Shown here piece by piece: positions 1-7,561 of a DNA stretch of 22,195 bases. Positions within the stretch are counted from its first letter, which is position 1, and each line of letters starts with the position of its first letter. The translations under genes and the position numbers were made by a program. The notes below the pieces were generated by a model, which ran no database searches, was not told where the DNA came from, and worked only from the letters and a program-made list of their open reading frames with translations. This DNA is from Pseudomonadota bacterium (lineage in GTDB: Bacteria > Pseudomonadota > Gammaproteobacteria > Acidiferrobacterales > UBA6901), in assembly GCA_021783175.1 (NCBI GenBank), contig JAJXUF010000047.1, positions 1 to 22,195 of the forward strand, given 5' to 3'.

Positions 1-436
1 TCATGAGCGACGGACGATTCACCCGCGCCATGCCCATGATTACCCCTGGCATATTCTTGTCGCAACCGGGGATGGAAATGTTGGCGTCATACCACTGGGC
101 GCCCATCACGGTTTCTATTGAATCGGCGATGATGTCGCGCGACTGGAGCGAATAGCTCATTCCTTCGGTTCCCATCGAGATCCCATCGGAGACACCGATG
201 GTATTGAACCGCATCCCGACCAGACCCGCCCCCTGCACGCCTTCCTTTACCTTTGCAGCCAGATCATTCAGGTGCATGTTGCAGGTGTTACCTTCCCACC
301 ACACGCTCGCGATACCCACTTCGGCCTTGTCCATGTCGCGCTCGGTCAAGCCGGTACCATAAAGCATCGCCTGCGATGCTCCCTGCGATTTCGGCTGGGT
401 GATGCGGGAACTAATGCGGTTGAGTTTTTCGGCCAT
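1..436 (-). CDS. ilvD: Dihydroxy-acid dehydratase, N-terminal part (cut by window edge)
   Basis: Dihydroxy-acid dehydratase removes water from 2,3-dihydroxy acids to give 2-keto acids, the third common step of valine and isoleucine synthesis in the cytoplasm. The first 145 codons are visible; the rest runs off the left edge. Typical IlvD blocks are present: YGTGL near residue 26, [10 protein letters not shown] around 46-55 (Cys52 expected to bind the Fe-S cluster), [13 protein letters not shown] at 81-93 (Asp84 region, Mg2+ site) and [11 protein letters not shown] at 121-131 (second cluster Cys125). The ATG at 436 is chosen because a GGAG sits about six bases upstream and the ATG at 441 runs straight into a stop. 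The third cluster cysteine would lie outside the window. Family recognition is secure; whether the cluster is 2Fe-2S or 4Fe-4S cannot be read from this part. Confidence 0.96.
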   Translation of the reverse strand, partial: MAEKLNRISSRITQPKSQGASQAMLYGTGLTERDMDKAEVGIASVWWEGNTCNMHLNDLAAKVKEGVQGAGLVGMRFNTIGVSDGISMGTEGMSYSLQSRDIIADSIETVMGAQWYDANISIPGCDKNMPGVIMGMARVNRPSLM

Positions 437-464
437 TACATTCTCCAGGGGTACGAAAACGAGG

Positions 465-470
465 ATTTTA
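465..470 (-). promoter_or_regulatory. Candidate -10 element of ilvD
   Basis: On the minus strand this reads TAAAAT, five of six matches to the sigma-70 -10 consensus, and would give a 5' leader of about 20 bases before the ilvD start. The matching -35 region (TGAACG, 17 bases further upstream) is weak. Assignment is by eye only. Confidence 0.25.
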
Positions 471-504
471 CCTTAAAAGACAGTCGCCGTTCATGCGACC
501 GGAA

Positions 505-1137
505 TCATCGATCACGCGCAAGGCGCGCGCCCCTGTAGAAGAGGTACAAAGAGGCTATTTGGACAAGGTGGTACAAGTCATTGTTATTAAACCCGGCATA
601 TCCAGACCATCCGATTCGCTGGATACCGGCACCGGCAAATGCCAGCAGAACGCCGGCGCTGACCCAGCCGCTACCGTTTTGCCATAGGACCAAGCCGGTC
701 CATGCTTGAAGCAGCAACACCGCTAGCAGGGACGAAGCATAGTCAAAAACAACATAGCGGTAACTGTTATGCGTCGCCATCCACCAGGCATAGCCCATGA
801 ATTTGATCAAGGCACCGGCGATCACAACGTTCCAGGCGGGCGGGCGCAAGGCGGCGGTCGCGGTCGCACACAGCATGAAGAAACTGGCCAGGCCCACCGA
901 ATAGACCGTGCCTTTCCACAGGACTAACCCGAGAGGCGCGTCCACTTTCGCGCCAAGCCCGTGAAATGTTCCACCCAGCGCCGCGGCTACGGCGGCTGCA
1001 ACAAACGCCGCACTCCACAGGCGAATGGTTGTTGCCTTGCGACCGCCACGCGCAAGCTCAAGTTTAATCGCGAAAACGGCGCCCGCCGCTGCCAAGAGGT
1101 AATCGGTGAACGCCGTGAGTAGGTGCACTATCGGCAA
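505..1137 (-). CDS. Multi-pass integral membrane protein of unknown function
   Basis: A protein of about 210 residues with some six to seven hydrophobic segments (roughly 8-25, 40-62, 68-97, 103-120, 128-152, 157-175, 188-203). It has no signal peptide beyond the first membrane segment. Polar residues sit in or beside the membrane segments: His59 in GGTFHG, Asp132, and Asp187/His190 in NNNDLYH. This layout recalls the CREST hydrolase superfamily (alkaline ceramidases, PAQR receptors), which uses a His in TM2 and a late Asp/His cluster, but the resemblance is only by eye. It lies downstream of the ACT-domain gene on the same strand with a gap of about 40 bases. The start is uncertain: TTG at 1137 and GTG at 1128 are in frame and neither has a good Shine-Dalgarno. 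Function unknown. Confidence 0.8.
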   Translation of the reverse strand: MPIVHLLTAFTDYLLAAAGAVFAIKLELARGGRKATTIRLWSAAFVAAAVAAALGGTFHGLGAKVDAPLGLVLWKGTVYSVGLASFFMLCATATAALRPPAWNVVIAGALIKFMGYAWWMATHNSYRYVVFDYASSLLAVLLLQAWTGLVLWQNGSGWVSAGVLLAFAGAGIQRIGWSGYAGFNNNDLYHLVQIASLYLFYRGARLARDR

Positions 1138-1178
1138 CGCGCAAATCGCGCGGCATTGCGTTCGCGACTGCGCGCCGG

Positions 1179-1592
1179 TCAGGTTGCGCCCAGCGCCTTT
1201 GCCGCTTTACGCACATCCTTGTCCTTGACCCAGAGAAGTGCGCCGAAGCGGCCCTTGCCGGCGCAAACCGCATCGACTGCGGTCACATTGATCTTGGCAT
1301 GCGCAAGTCGCATCAACATCGAAGCCACCGCGCCGGGTCGATCATCGCCCTGAATCATGAATCCTGTTTTCTTCTTGTTAAGCGTCCACTTCGCGCGTCT
1401 CGCCACAGCATTGAATGCCGCGGTATTTTCTGGGATCAGGTCTATCTGACTTTGTTTTCCCGCCGGAAATCCGGTGAACCCTAGCAGGTTGACGTCCGCC
1501 GCGCGCAGCATCTCGAGAACTTCTGCGGCTTTACCCGGACGGTTGGCGATGCTCATTGCAAAATAATCGACCTTTCGTGCTCTCTGCGCCAT
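1179..1592 (-). CDS. Small tandem ACT-domain protein
   Basis: A 137-residue protein made of two ACT-like modules (about 8-70 and 76-135). Each carries the hallmark ligand-loop pattern: ANRPGKAAEVLEML with VNLLGFTG in the first, and DDRPGAVASMLMRL with INVTAVDAV in the second. ACT modules bind small molecules, usually amino acids, and no catalytic domain is attached, so this is probably a free-standing regulatory or sensor protein in the cytoplasm. The ATG at 1592 is well supported by a GGAGG six bases upstream. Its neighbours are the membrane protein downstream and corA upstream. The ligand and partner cannot be inferred from sequence. Confidence 0.88.
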   Translation of the reverse strand: MAQRARKVDYFAMSIANRPGKAAEVLEMLRAADVNLLGFTGFPAGKQSQIDLIPENTAAFNAVARRAKWTLNKKKTGFMIQGDDRPGAVASMLMRLAHAKINVTAVDAVCAGKGRFGALLWVKDKDVRKAAKALGAT

Positions 1593-1650
1593 AACAGCCT
1601 CCAGTGTGAATCATTACCTGCGGAAGCAGAATTGTAGCGCGCGTCGCGCG

Positions 1651-2715
1651 CTACAACCATTTCTTTTTGCGGAACCAGACAAGCATGGCAAGAGCGATGA
1701 CCGTCATCACGATGAGCGCCACTGGATAACCATATCGCCAGCCAAGCTCCGGCATGTGCCGAAAGTTCATACCGTAGATGCCGGTTATGAAAGTCAGCGG
1801 TATGAAGATTGTGGCAATAATAGTTAGCACTTTCATGATTTCGTTCATTCGATTGCTGATGCTGGAGAGATAAATATCCAGCATCCCGGACAGCATATCG
1901 CGCAAAGATTCGATCGTATCAATCGACTGGATCGTGTGGTCATATACATCGCGCAGGTAAATACCGATCGATTCGCTGACCAGCGGCGAATCGGCGCGTT
2001 GCAGACCGCCAATCAATTCGCGCAGAGGCCACACCGAGCGGCGCAGAAAAATCATTTCGCGCTTGAGCCGCTGAATGTCGCGCATTATTCCGCGCCTGGG
2101 GTTGGAAACAAGCTCTTCCTCCAGTGTCTCGACCTGTTCGCCGACCTTTTCCAAAACGCTGAAATAATTGTCGACAACGGTATCGATCACCGAGTAGGCA
2201 ATATAATCGGCGCCCATCTTGCGGATCCGGCCCCTGGATTCGCCAAGCCGTTGGCGTAGCGGCTCAAATAGTTCGCTTTCCCTCTCCATGAAGCAGATCA
2301 GAAAGTTCGGGCCAAGAACCAGACTCAGCTGTTCGCTGGCGACTTCATGAGTCGCTTCGCGATAAGTAAGCATCTTCAGGACCATGTAGAGGTAGTCTCC
2401 GTAATCCTCCAATTTTGGTCGCTGGTCCGTGTTGACTATGTCTTCCAGAACAAGTGGATGCATGCCAAAGCAGCGGCCGAGTGTTTCCAGGGCGTCAATA
2501 TCGCGCAGGCCCTGCACCATTATCCAGCTGGTCAGCGGACTTTGCCGGAACACCTCGCATTCGCTGGCCAGAACTGGTTGTGTTTGGGTGACATTTTGCT
2601 CGTCATACGACAAGACTGAGATGCGCGTGGGCTCCGCCGTTTGCTGACCGATATGCACAGGCGTACCGGGAGGCAAGCCGGCCTTGCGTGAACGTCTGCT
2701 GATCATTTTCGACAT
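1651..2715 (-). CDS. corA: CorA-family magnesium/cobalt channel
   Basis: A 354-residue CorA channel, a pentameric inner-membrane Mg2+ (and Co2+) uptake system. The long cytoplasmic N-terminal domain runs to about residue 290 with a heptad-rich stalk helix near 185-290. Two C-terminal membrane helices follow (about 293-313 and 331-348). The selectivity motif GMN is at 315-317 (YGMNF), followed by the periplasmic loop MPEL and a basic C-terminal tail. The ATG at 2715 is preferred over an in-frame ATG at 2739 because GAGGGCGAG lies just before it and no Shine-Dalgarno precedes 2739. The MPEL loop is typical of the CorA/MgtE-like metal channel group. Metal specificity cannot be told from sequence. 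Confidence 0.95.
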   Translation of the reverse strand: MSKMISRRSRKAGLPPGTPVHIGQQTAEPTRISVLSYDEQNVTQTQPVLASECEVFRQSPLTSWIMVQGLRDIDALETLGRCFGMHPLVLEDIVNTDQRPKLEDYGDYLYMVLKMLTYREATHEVASEQLSLVLGPNFLICFMERESELFEPLRQRLGESRGRIRKMGADYIAYSVIDTVVDNYFSVLEKVGEQVETLEEELVSNPRRGIMRDIQRLKREMIFLRRSVWPLRELIGGLQRADSPLVSESIGIYLRDVYDHTIQSIDTIESLRDMLSGMLDIYLSSISNRMNEIMKVLTIIATIFIPLTFITGIYGMNFRHMPELGWRYGYPVALIVMTVIALAMLVWFRKKKWL

Positions 2716-2759
2716 CGTCTCGCCCTCGTGTTTTGTCATGACGAACCATTTGCGGTACT

Positions 2760-2789
2760 AACATAGTCAATCCGGCATAATCTAGTAAA
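2760..2789 (-). promoter_or_regulatory. Candidate sigma-70 promoter of corA
   Basis: On the minus strand TTTACT (2789-2784) and TATGTT (2765-2760) are separated by 18 bases, each four of six to consensus. Transcription would begin near 2753, giving a leader of about 38 bases to the preferred start at 2715. By-eye prediction. Confidence 0.3.
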
Positions 2790-2830
2790 CCCTCAATGTC
2801 GCCCTCGACCGGACATCGCATCCTCCTGCA

Positions 2831-2861
2831 TTCGCTGTCGGCGACATCGGTGCGCTAAAAT
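2831..2861 (+). promoter_or_regulatory. Candidate promoter of the MBL-fold gene
   Basis: TAAAAT at 2856-2861 is a good -10 hexamer, with TTCGCT at 2831-2836 as a weak -35 at a long 19-base spacing. The predicted start near 2868 leaves about 39 bases to the ATG at 2907. Low certainty because of the poor -35. Confidence 0.25.
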
Positions 2862-2906
2862 AGGCGCCTGCAAACGTAGTAATCAGCACCGGCGGGGCGA
2901 GGCCAA

Positions 2907-3863
2907 ATGGATCAGATCCGTTACATCGACTACCAAGACGGCATTAGCGCCATAGATGCCCAGTACAAGCGCCCCGGCCTTGTTGCCATCCATCTCCTGA
3001 TCGAGGGCGGTCGGGCGGCGATAATCGACAGCGGCACCAACAGATCGGTCGATTGTGTCATGCAGGTGCTTGCCGCAAAGGGCCTGCAGCCACAGGACGT
3101 GGACTATTTGATAATCACCCACGTGCATCTCGACCATGCGGGCGGAGCAGGTGAACTGCTTCGCCGCCTCCCTAACGCCAGAACAGTCTTGCATCCGCGC
3201 GGTGCGCGTCATCTGGTCGATCCGACCAAGCTCATCGCCGGTGTCGCAACAGTCTACGGAACGGATGAAGCCGAGCGCAGCTTCGGACAGATTGTGCCAA
3301 TTCCGCGCGATCGAATTATCGAGGCGCCCGACCAGTTCGGCCTTGCGCTTAACGGCCGTAATCTGCTGTTTATCGATACTCCGGGACATGCGCGCCATCA
3401 TTTTTGCATACTCGACGAGCGTAGCCGCGCTATTTTCACCGGAGACACCTTCGGTCTGTCATATCGCGAATTCGACACATCAAACGGCGAGTTCATCTTC
3501 CCTACCACAACGCCAGTCCAGTTCGACCCCCCGGCACTTCATGCTTCCATTGATCGGCTCATGCATCTCTCACCGCGCAACATGTTCCTCACCCACTTCG
3601 GACGGGTAGGCAATCTTGAGCGACTGGCCAAAGATCTCCACGAGTGTATTGACGCATTTGTATCGCTCGCACGTAACCTGCGTGATGCTGGCCCGCCACG
3701 TCACGGCCTGATCAAACGGGAAATCGAACGCGTTCTGCTCGCGCGACTGGCCCAACACGGCTGCCGCCTGAAGCGTGAAAGCATAATGGACCTCATGCAA
3801 ATGGACATAGAACTCAATGCCCAGGGTCTTGGCGTCTGGCTCGACCACGAAGGAACAAACTGA
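2907..3863 (+). CDS. MBL-fold metallo-hydrolase
   Basis: A 318-residue cytoplasmic metallo-beta-lactamase-fold protein. All metal ligands of a binuclear site are visible: HVHLDH at 72-77, His161 in TPGHARHH, Asp180 in FTGD and His230 in LTHFG. The fold ends near 235 and is followed by a helical C-terminal region of about 85 residues (roughly 236-318). The layout matches stand-alone MBL hydrolases of the glyoxalase II-like group, but no substrate-specific motif is recognised, so the reaction is left open. The ATG is supported by a GAGG a few bases upstream. The next gene starts about 165 bases downstream, with a long imperfect inverted repeat between them, so it is probably a separate transcription unit. 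Confidence 0.92.
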   Translation: MDQIRYIDYQDGISAIDAQYKRPGLVAIHLLIEGGRAAIIDSGTNRSVDCVMQVLAAKGLQPQDVDYLIITHVHLDHAGGAGELLRRLPNARTVLHPRGARHLVDPTKLIAGVATVYGTDEAERSFGQIVPIPRDRIIEAPDQFGLALNGRNLLFIDTPGHARHHFCILDERSRAIFTGDTFGLSYREFDTSNGEFIFPTTTPVQFDPPALHASIDRLMHLSPRNMFLTHFGRVGNLERLAKDLHECIDAFVSLARNLRDAGPPRHGLIKREIERVLLARLAQHGCRLKRESIMDLMQMDIELNAQGLGVWLDHEGTN

Positions 3864-3878
3864 CCCCCTGGCTGGAAA

Positions 3879-3937
3879 AGCCGAGGACCAAATAGCTGGC
3901 CATTTTTTCGGCTCGTCCCGCTCCGTGGTTCTCGGCT
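3879..3937 (+). terminator. Long imperfect hairpin after the MBL gene (possible terminator or RNA structure)
   Basis: The arms AGCCGAGGACCA (3879-3890) and TGGTTCTCGGCT (3926-3937) pair over 12 positions with one G-U wobble, enclosing 35 bases that include a run of six T at 3903-3908. No T run follows the 3' arm, so this is not a textbook intrinsic terminator. It sits about 15 bases after the upstream stop codon. Confidence 0.35.
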
Positions 3938-4028
3938 GGGTCCTAAATTGATACAACTACCCGTCCGAGACTGGCGCGCCCGGGCAGTTGCCGCGATAAT
4001 CTCCCGCCATGACAAGCAGGCAAGTGCC

Positions 4029-4760
4029 GTGGAAAAACTTAGACTTTCAAAGCTGATGTCGGAACTCGGTCTGTGCTCACGCCGGGAAGCGGATCATTAC
4101 ATAGAACGCGGATGGGTATTCGTTGACGGTGAGCGTATTACTGAACTTGGCACCAAAGTCTACCCCGACCAGCGCGTAACTCTTGATCCCAAGGCAAACG
4201 CCCGCCAGAGCGAACGCGTAACGATATTACTGCACAAACCAGTCGGTTACGTCTCGACCCAACCGGAAAAGGGCTATACGGCTGCCGTGTCGCTGGTCCA
4301 GGCCGACACGCACGATGAGAATGACCGTTCGCCGCTGCGCTTCGATCGCAGCCAACTGCGAGGTCTGTCGGCGGCTGGCCGCTTGGACATCGAATCTACT
4401 GGGTTGCTTGTGCTTACACAGGACGGGCGAATCGCGCGTCGCCTGATCGGGGAAGACAGTAACATCGAAAAGGAATATCTGGTGCGGGTCGAGGGCCAGC
4501 TCGACGACAAAGGACTCCGGCTGCTCAAGCATGGCCTGTCACTGGACGGCAAGGCTTTGCGCCCCGCAGAGGTGTCATGGCAAAACCGCGACCAACTTCG
4601 ATTTGTCCTGCGTGAAGGAAAAAAGCGCCAGATCCGCCGCATGTGCGAACTGGTTGGATTGCGCGTCACCGGCCTGAAACGCGTCCGCATCGGCAACGTT
4701 AAGCTTGGTTCGCTTCCGGTCGGCAAATGGCGTTATCTGGGGGAACGCGAGAGTTTCTAA
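4029..4760 (+). CDS. RsuA/RluF-type rRNA pseudouridine synthase
   Basis: A 243-residue pseudouridine synthase of the RsuA/RluB/RluE/RluF family, isomerising a specific uridine in ribosomal RNA. An N-terminal S4 RNA-binding domain (about 3-50, [19 protein letters not shown]) is followed by the catalytic domain. The active-site motif is [14 protein letters not shown] at 117-130 with catalytic Asp120; [12 protein letters not shown] at 199-210 is the usual C-terminal family block. The opening [10 protein letters not shown] and the length resemble RluF (23S rRNA U2604 in E. coli), but RsuA-family specificity is hard to call by eye. A GTG start at 4029 is chosen because it puts the S4 domain at the N-terminus and an AGG lies eight bases upstream; an in-frame ATG at 3948 would add 27 unrelated residues. 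pyrD follows after 17 bases, suggesting co-transcription. Confidence 0.92.
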   Translation: MEKLRLSKLMSELGLCSRREADHYIERGWVFVDGERITELGTKVYPDQRVTLDPKANARQSERVTILLHKPVGYVSTQPEKGYTAAVSLVQADTHDENDRSPLRFDRSQLRGLSAAGRLDIESTGLLVLTQDGRIARRLIGEDSNIEKEYLVRVEGQLDDKGLRLLKHGLSLDGKALRPAEVSWQNRDQLRFVLREGKKRQIRRMCELVGLRVTGLKRVRIGNVKLGSLPVGKWRYLGERESF

Positions 4761-4777
4761 AAAGAAGCGTATAGAAA

Positions 4778-5869
4778 ATGTATAAACTCATACGGCCCTT
4801 GCTGTTCGCGCTCGATGCTGAGGTCAGCCACGACTTTACCCTTCGGCTGCTGCGCGGAACCTATCGGATTCCCGGCGCGGGAGTCCTTACCCGCAGTCTC
4901 TACCGTCAGCGCACCCCGCTGCTGCCGGCCGAAGTCATGGGTCTGCATTTCCCTAACCCCCTTGGCCTTGCCGCGGGTCTGGACAAGAACGCGACCTGTC
5001 TGGCGCCCTTTTCCGACCTCGGTTTCGGATTTCTCGAGCTCGGCACCGTCACTCCCAGAGCCCAGCCCGGCAATCCGAGGAAGCGCATGTTCCGCCTGCC
5101 TGCGCATGAAGCCGTTATCAACCGCATGGGATTCAACAGCGTCGGACTTGACACGTTCCTGGCCAACTTATCGAAAGCCAGACGCAGCTGTCCAGTTGGC
5201 ATCAATATAGGCAAGAATCGCGATACGCCCGTGGAACGTGCCCTGGATGACTACATACTGGCTCTGCGCGCGGTCTACCCGGTCGCAGACTATGTCGCCG
5301 TAAACATTTCTTCACCCAATACGCCCGGATTGCGCACACTTCAGTCAGAACAGTCGCTGGTTGCCCTGCTCGAAGCAATCAAGACAGAAAAGGCTGCCCT
5401 TGCCCGCAGGCATGCACGCTACGTGCCGCTTGCCCTGAAGATAGCTCCCGACCTCTCCGATCAAGGCATCCGTGGGATCGCTCAGCTGCTGCTGACTTAC
5501 GGCATCGACGCGGTGATCGCAACCAACACCACTGTAGCCCGACCAGGCGTGGAGAATGAGGCAGCAGCCAAGGAACCTGGCGGATTGAGCGGACGCCCGC
5601 TACGCGCCTTGGCCACCCATGCCATCAGAGAACTATATGCGGAATTGGCGGGCCGCATTCCCATCATCGGTGTCGGCGGAATTAGTGATGCTGATGATGC
5701 CTGGGAAAAGATACTTGCGGGCGCGGATTTGCTGCAGATCTACACCACGCTCATTTATCAGGGACCGGCGGCCATTAGACAAATCGTGTCCGGCATCGCG
5801 TCCAAGATGAATACGCTCGGTGTAACCAGCTTTGCTGCCGCAAGAGCCGCGCAGCCGATTTCGCCCTAA
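4778..5869 (+). CDS. pyrD: Dihydroorotate dehydrogenase (quinone), class 2
   Basis: Catalyses the oxidation of dihydroorotate to orotate, the fourth step of UMP synthesis, passing electrons from FMN to membrane quinone. The 363-residue length fits class 2. The N-terminal amphipathic helix region (MYKLIRPLLFALDAE) is the membrane/quinone tunnel element absent in class 1. Further landmarks are GLAAGLDKNA (63-72), NRMGFNSVG (115-123), INIGKN (142-147), NISSPNTPGLR (176-186, containing the catalytic Ser), ATNTT (248-252) and the FMN phosphate site IGVGGI (297-302). It starts 17 bases after the pseudouridine synthase gene. The Shine-Dalgarno is weak (GAAG), so translation may rely on coupling. Confidence 0.98.
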   Translation: MYKLIRPLLFALDAEVSHDFTLRLLRGTYRIPGAGVLTRSLYRQRTPLLPAEVMGLHFPNPLGLAAGLDKNATCLAPFSDLGFGFLELGTVTPRAQPGNPRKRMFRLPAHEAVINRMGFNSVGLDTFLANLSKARRSCPVGINIGKNRDTPVERALDDYILALRAVYPVADYVAVNISSPNTPGLRTLQSEQSLVALLEAIKTEKAALARRHARYVPLALKIAPDLSDQGIRGIAQLLLTYGIDAVIATNTTVARPGVENEAAAKEPGGLSGRPLRALATHAIRELYAELAGRIPIIGVGGISDADDAWEKILAGADLLQIYTTLIYQGPAAIRQIVSGIASKMNTLGVTSFAAARAAQPISP

Positions 5870-5978
5870 CGGATCGGTTGCAGCAACCGGGTGATCTTGA
5901 CGCAAGCAACCTGCATGCCGCCTGCGGTCAGCGACAATGGACAGGCAAGTTCCGAACCACATTCATGCGAGAACATCT

Positions 5979-6323
5979 ATGCCCTACCTCAACATCCAGA
6001 CCAATATCCCGATCGACGCCCCCGCAAAGGCAGATCTCGTGCGACGCGCATCAGCGCTCGTTGCACACGAACTTGCCAAACCGGAAAGCTACGTTATGGT
6101 GGCGTTTGCCCCGGAACAACCCATGATGTTCGCCGGTAGCAACGCCCCTTGCGCGTTCCTCCAGCTCAAATCCATCGGTCTGCCGGCGGCGCGAACTACC
6201 GAGCTGTCACGCGTGTTGTGCGAGCTGCTCGCAGAAGCCTTCAACATTCCGCCGAAGCGGGTATACATAGAATTCAGCGACGTTGACGCATCTTACTGGG
6301 GCTGGGACAGGGCCACGTTCTGA
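5979..6323 (+). CDS. MIF-family tautomerase (phenylpyruvate tautomerase-like)
   Basis: A 114-residue member of the macrophage migration inhibitory factor family, trimeric tautomerases that use the N-terminal proline after Met removal. Pro2, Lys34 (aligned with the MIF active-site Lys) and the C-terminal WGWDRATF, close to the animal MIF ending, are all present. Central blocks SYVMVAFAPEQPMMFAG and FLQLKSIG also fit. The physiological substrate in bacteria is unknown; phenylpyruvate and D-dopachrome are the classical test substrates. The ATG at 5979 is chosen because it exposes the catalytic proline; an in-frame ATG at 5937 would bury it behind 14 residues and is therefore unlikely. It lies about 110 bases after pyrD, same strand. 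Confidence 0.93.
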   Translation: MPYLNIQTNIPIDAPAKADLVRRASALVAHELAKPESYVMVAFAPEQPMMFAGSNAPCAFLQLKSIGLPAARTTELSRVLCELLAEAFNIPPKRVYIEFSDVDASYWGWDRATF

Positions 6324-6397
6324 CCTGCCGGGCGAGACCGCGCGCGCCGACACGCGCTGCGCCTAATGAGCACCGCCCGCTGACCTGCAGCAACTCG

Positions 6398-6441
6398 ACG
6401 CTGCCGCACGGTACTCGCACGACCGGGATTCGCGGCAGCGT
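6398..6441. terminator. Inverted repeat between convergent genes
   Basis: A perfect 10-base inverted repeat, ACGCTGCCGC (6398-6407) and GCGGCAGCGT (6432-6441), encloses 24 bases. It lies between the stop of the MIF-family gene and the stop of the aminotransferase gene on the other strand, where a bidirectional terminator would be expected. No T run follows on either side, so it may instead be an mRNA 3'-end stabilising hairpin. Confidence 0.35.
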
Positions 6442-6442
6442 G

Positions 6443-7561
6443 TCAGCCGCGAACGGCTTCGAGCACCATTTTGGCGACACGATCGATGTGCAAATCGGGC
6501 ATACCGGGATATATCGGCAACGACAGGACCTCGGTCGTCGCCTGTTCGCACACCGGAAGGCTGCCAGGTTGATAGCCGAGATGCTTGTAGACATCCTGCA
6601 AGTGCAGTCCCTGCGGATAGCAAAGGGAAGATCCGATCTGGGCATCACTAAGGCGCTGCCGCACCCGGTCGCGATTCGGGATGCGGATGGTATACAGGTT
6701 GTACACGTGCGCCTGCGCACGCCGGAAAATCGGGGTTTTCACCGCCGTGCCGGCAAACCGACGATCATACTCGCCGGCCACGCGGCGCCGTCCGGCCAGC
6801 GCACCCTCGATGGTGCGCAGCTTGATTCGCAACACCGCCGCCTGAATCTCATCGAGACGGCTGTTGCAGCCGACCTCCACATGAATAAAGGGTTTCACCG
6901 CGCCGTGATTACGCAGACGGCGGATGCGCTCATCGATCTCTGCACTGTTGGTTGTGACCATACCGCCGTCACCGTAGCAACCGAGAACCTTGGTGGGATA
7001 GAAGCTGAAGCTGCCGGTTGTGCCCATGCTTCCAACAGTCCCGCCCGGGGTCTTTGCTCCAAATGACTGCGCGCAGTCTTCGATCACGGCAAGATTGTGC
7101 TTGCGTGCCAGCGCCATGATTTCTTCCATCTCCACCGCGTGTCCGAAAATGTGAACCGGCAGAATTGCCCGTGTCTTGGGACCTATCCGATCACGCACAC
7201 TGGCGGGGTCAAGCGTGAAAGTGTCCGCCAGAATGTCGGCAAATACCGGTGTCGCACCAACAGAATCGATCGCCTCGGCGGACGCGAAAAATGTAAATGG
7301 AGTAGTAATCACCTCATCGCCTGGACCGATATTGAGTGCACGCAGCGAGAGAATCAGGGAGTCGGTTCCATTAGCCACCGCAATGGCGTGTTTGACGCCC
7401 ACGTGATCGGCAAATTCGCGCTCGAAAGCTGTTATCTGTGGTCCCAGGATAAAGCTGCCCTTGGCACCGGTAGCGCGAATCGCCTCCAACCACTCGCTTT
7501 CCAGCTCCTTGAATTGCGCGGTAAGATCGAGAAATGGAACGGGAATTACTGCTTCTGGCAT
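6443..7561 (-). CDS. DegT/DnrJ/EryC1-family sugar aminotransferase, GnnB-like
   Basis: A 372-residue PLP-dependent nucleotide-sugar aminotransferase. Visible landmarks: GTDSL at 65-69, EDCAQSFGA at 161-169 (Asp162 and Gln165 contact PLP), the Schiff-base Lys191 in SFYPTKVLG, GDGGM at 197-201 and NSRLDEIQAAVL at 233-244. The family transfers an amino group from glutamate to a keto-sugar nucleotide. It follows the Gfo/Idh/MocA oxidoreductase gene with a 16-base overlap (counting that gene's stop), so the two should work in sequence: oxidise C3 of UDP-GlcNAc, then aminate it. That is the GnnA/GnnB pathway to UDP-GlcNAc3N described in Acidithiobacillus; WbpB/WbpE-type O-antigen synthesis is the main alternative. 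The ATG at 7561 has AAGGAG upstream at about 11 bases. Confidence 0.9.
   Translation of the reverse strand: MPEAVIPVPFLDLTAQFKELESEWLEAIRATGAKGSFILGPQITAFEREFADHVGVKHAIAVANGTDSLILSLRALNIGPGDEVITTPFTFFASAEAIDSVGATPVFADILADTFTLDPASVRDRIGPKTRAILPVHIFGHAVEMEEIMALARKHNLAVIEDCAQSFGAKTPGGTVGSMGTTGSFSFYPTKVLGCYGDGGMVTTNSAEIDERIRRLRNHGAVKPFIHVEVGCNSRLDEIQAAVLRIKLRTIEGALAGRRRVAGEYDRRFAGTAVKTPIFRRAQAHVYNLYTIRIPNRDRVRQRLSDAQIGSSLCYPQGLHLQDVYKHLGYQPGSLPVCEQATTEVLSLPIYPGMPDLHIDRVAKMVLEAVRG

Noticed and set aside
5937..5978. Upstream start for the MIF-family tautomerase
   Set aside because: It would hide the catalytic N-terminal proline behind 14 extra residues; the ATG at 5979 restores the family's N-terminus.
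6440..7066. 208-codon frame on the plus strand
   Set aside because: Fully antisense to the PLP aminotransferase, with no ribosome site or recognisable motif.
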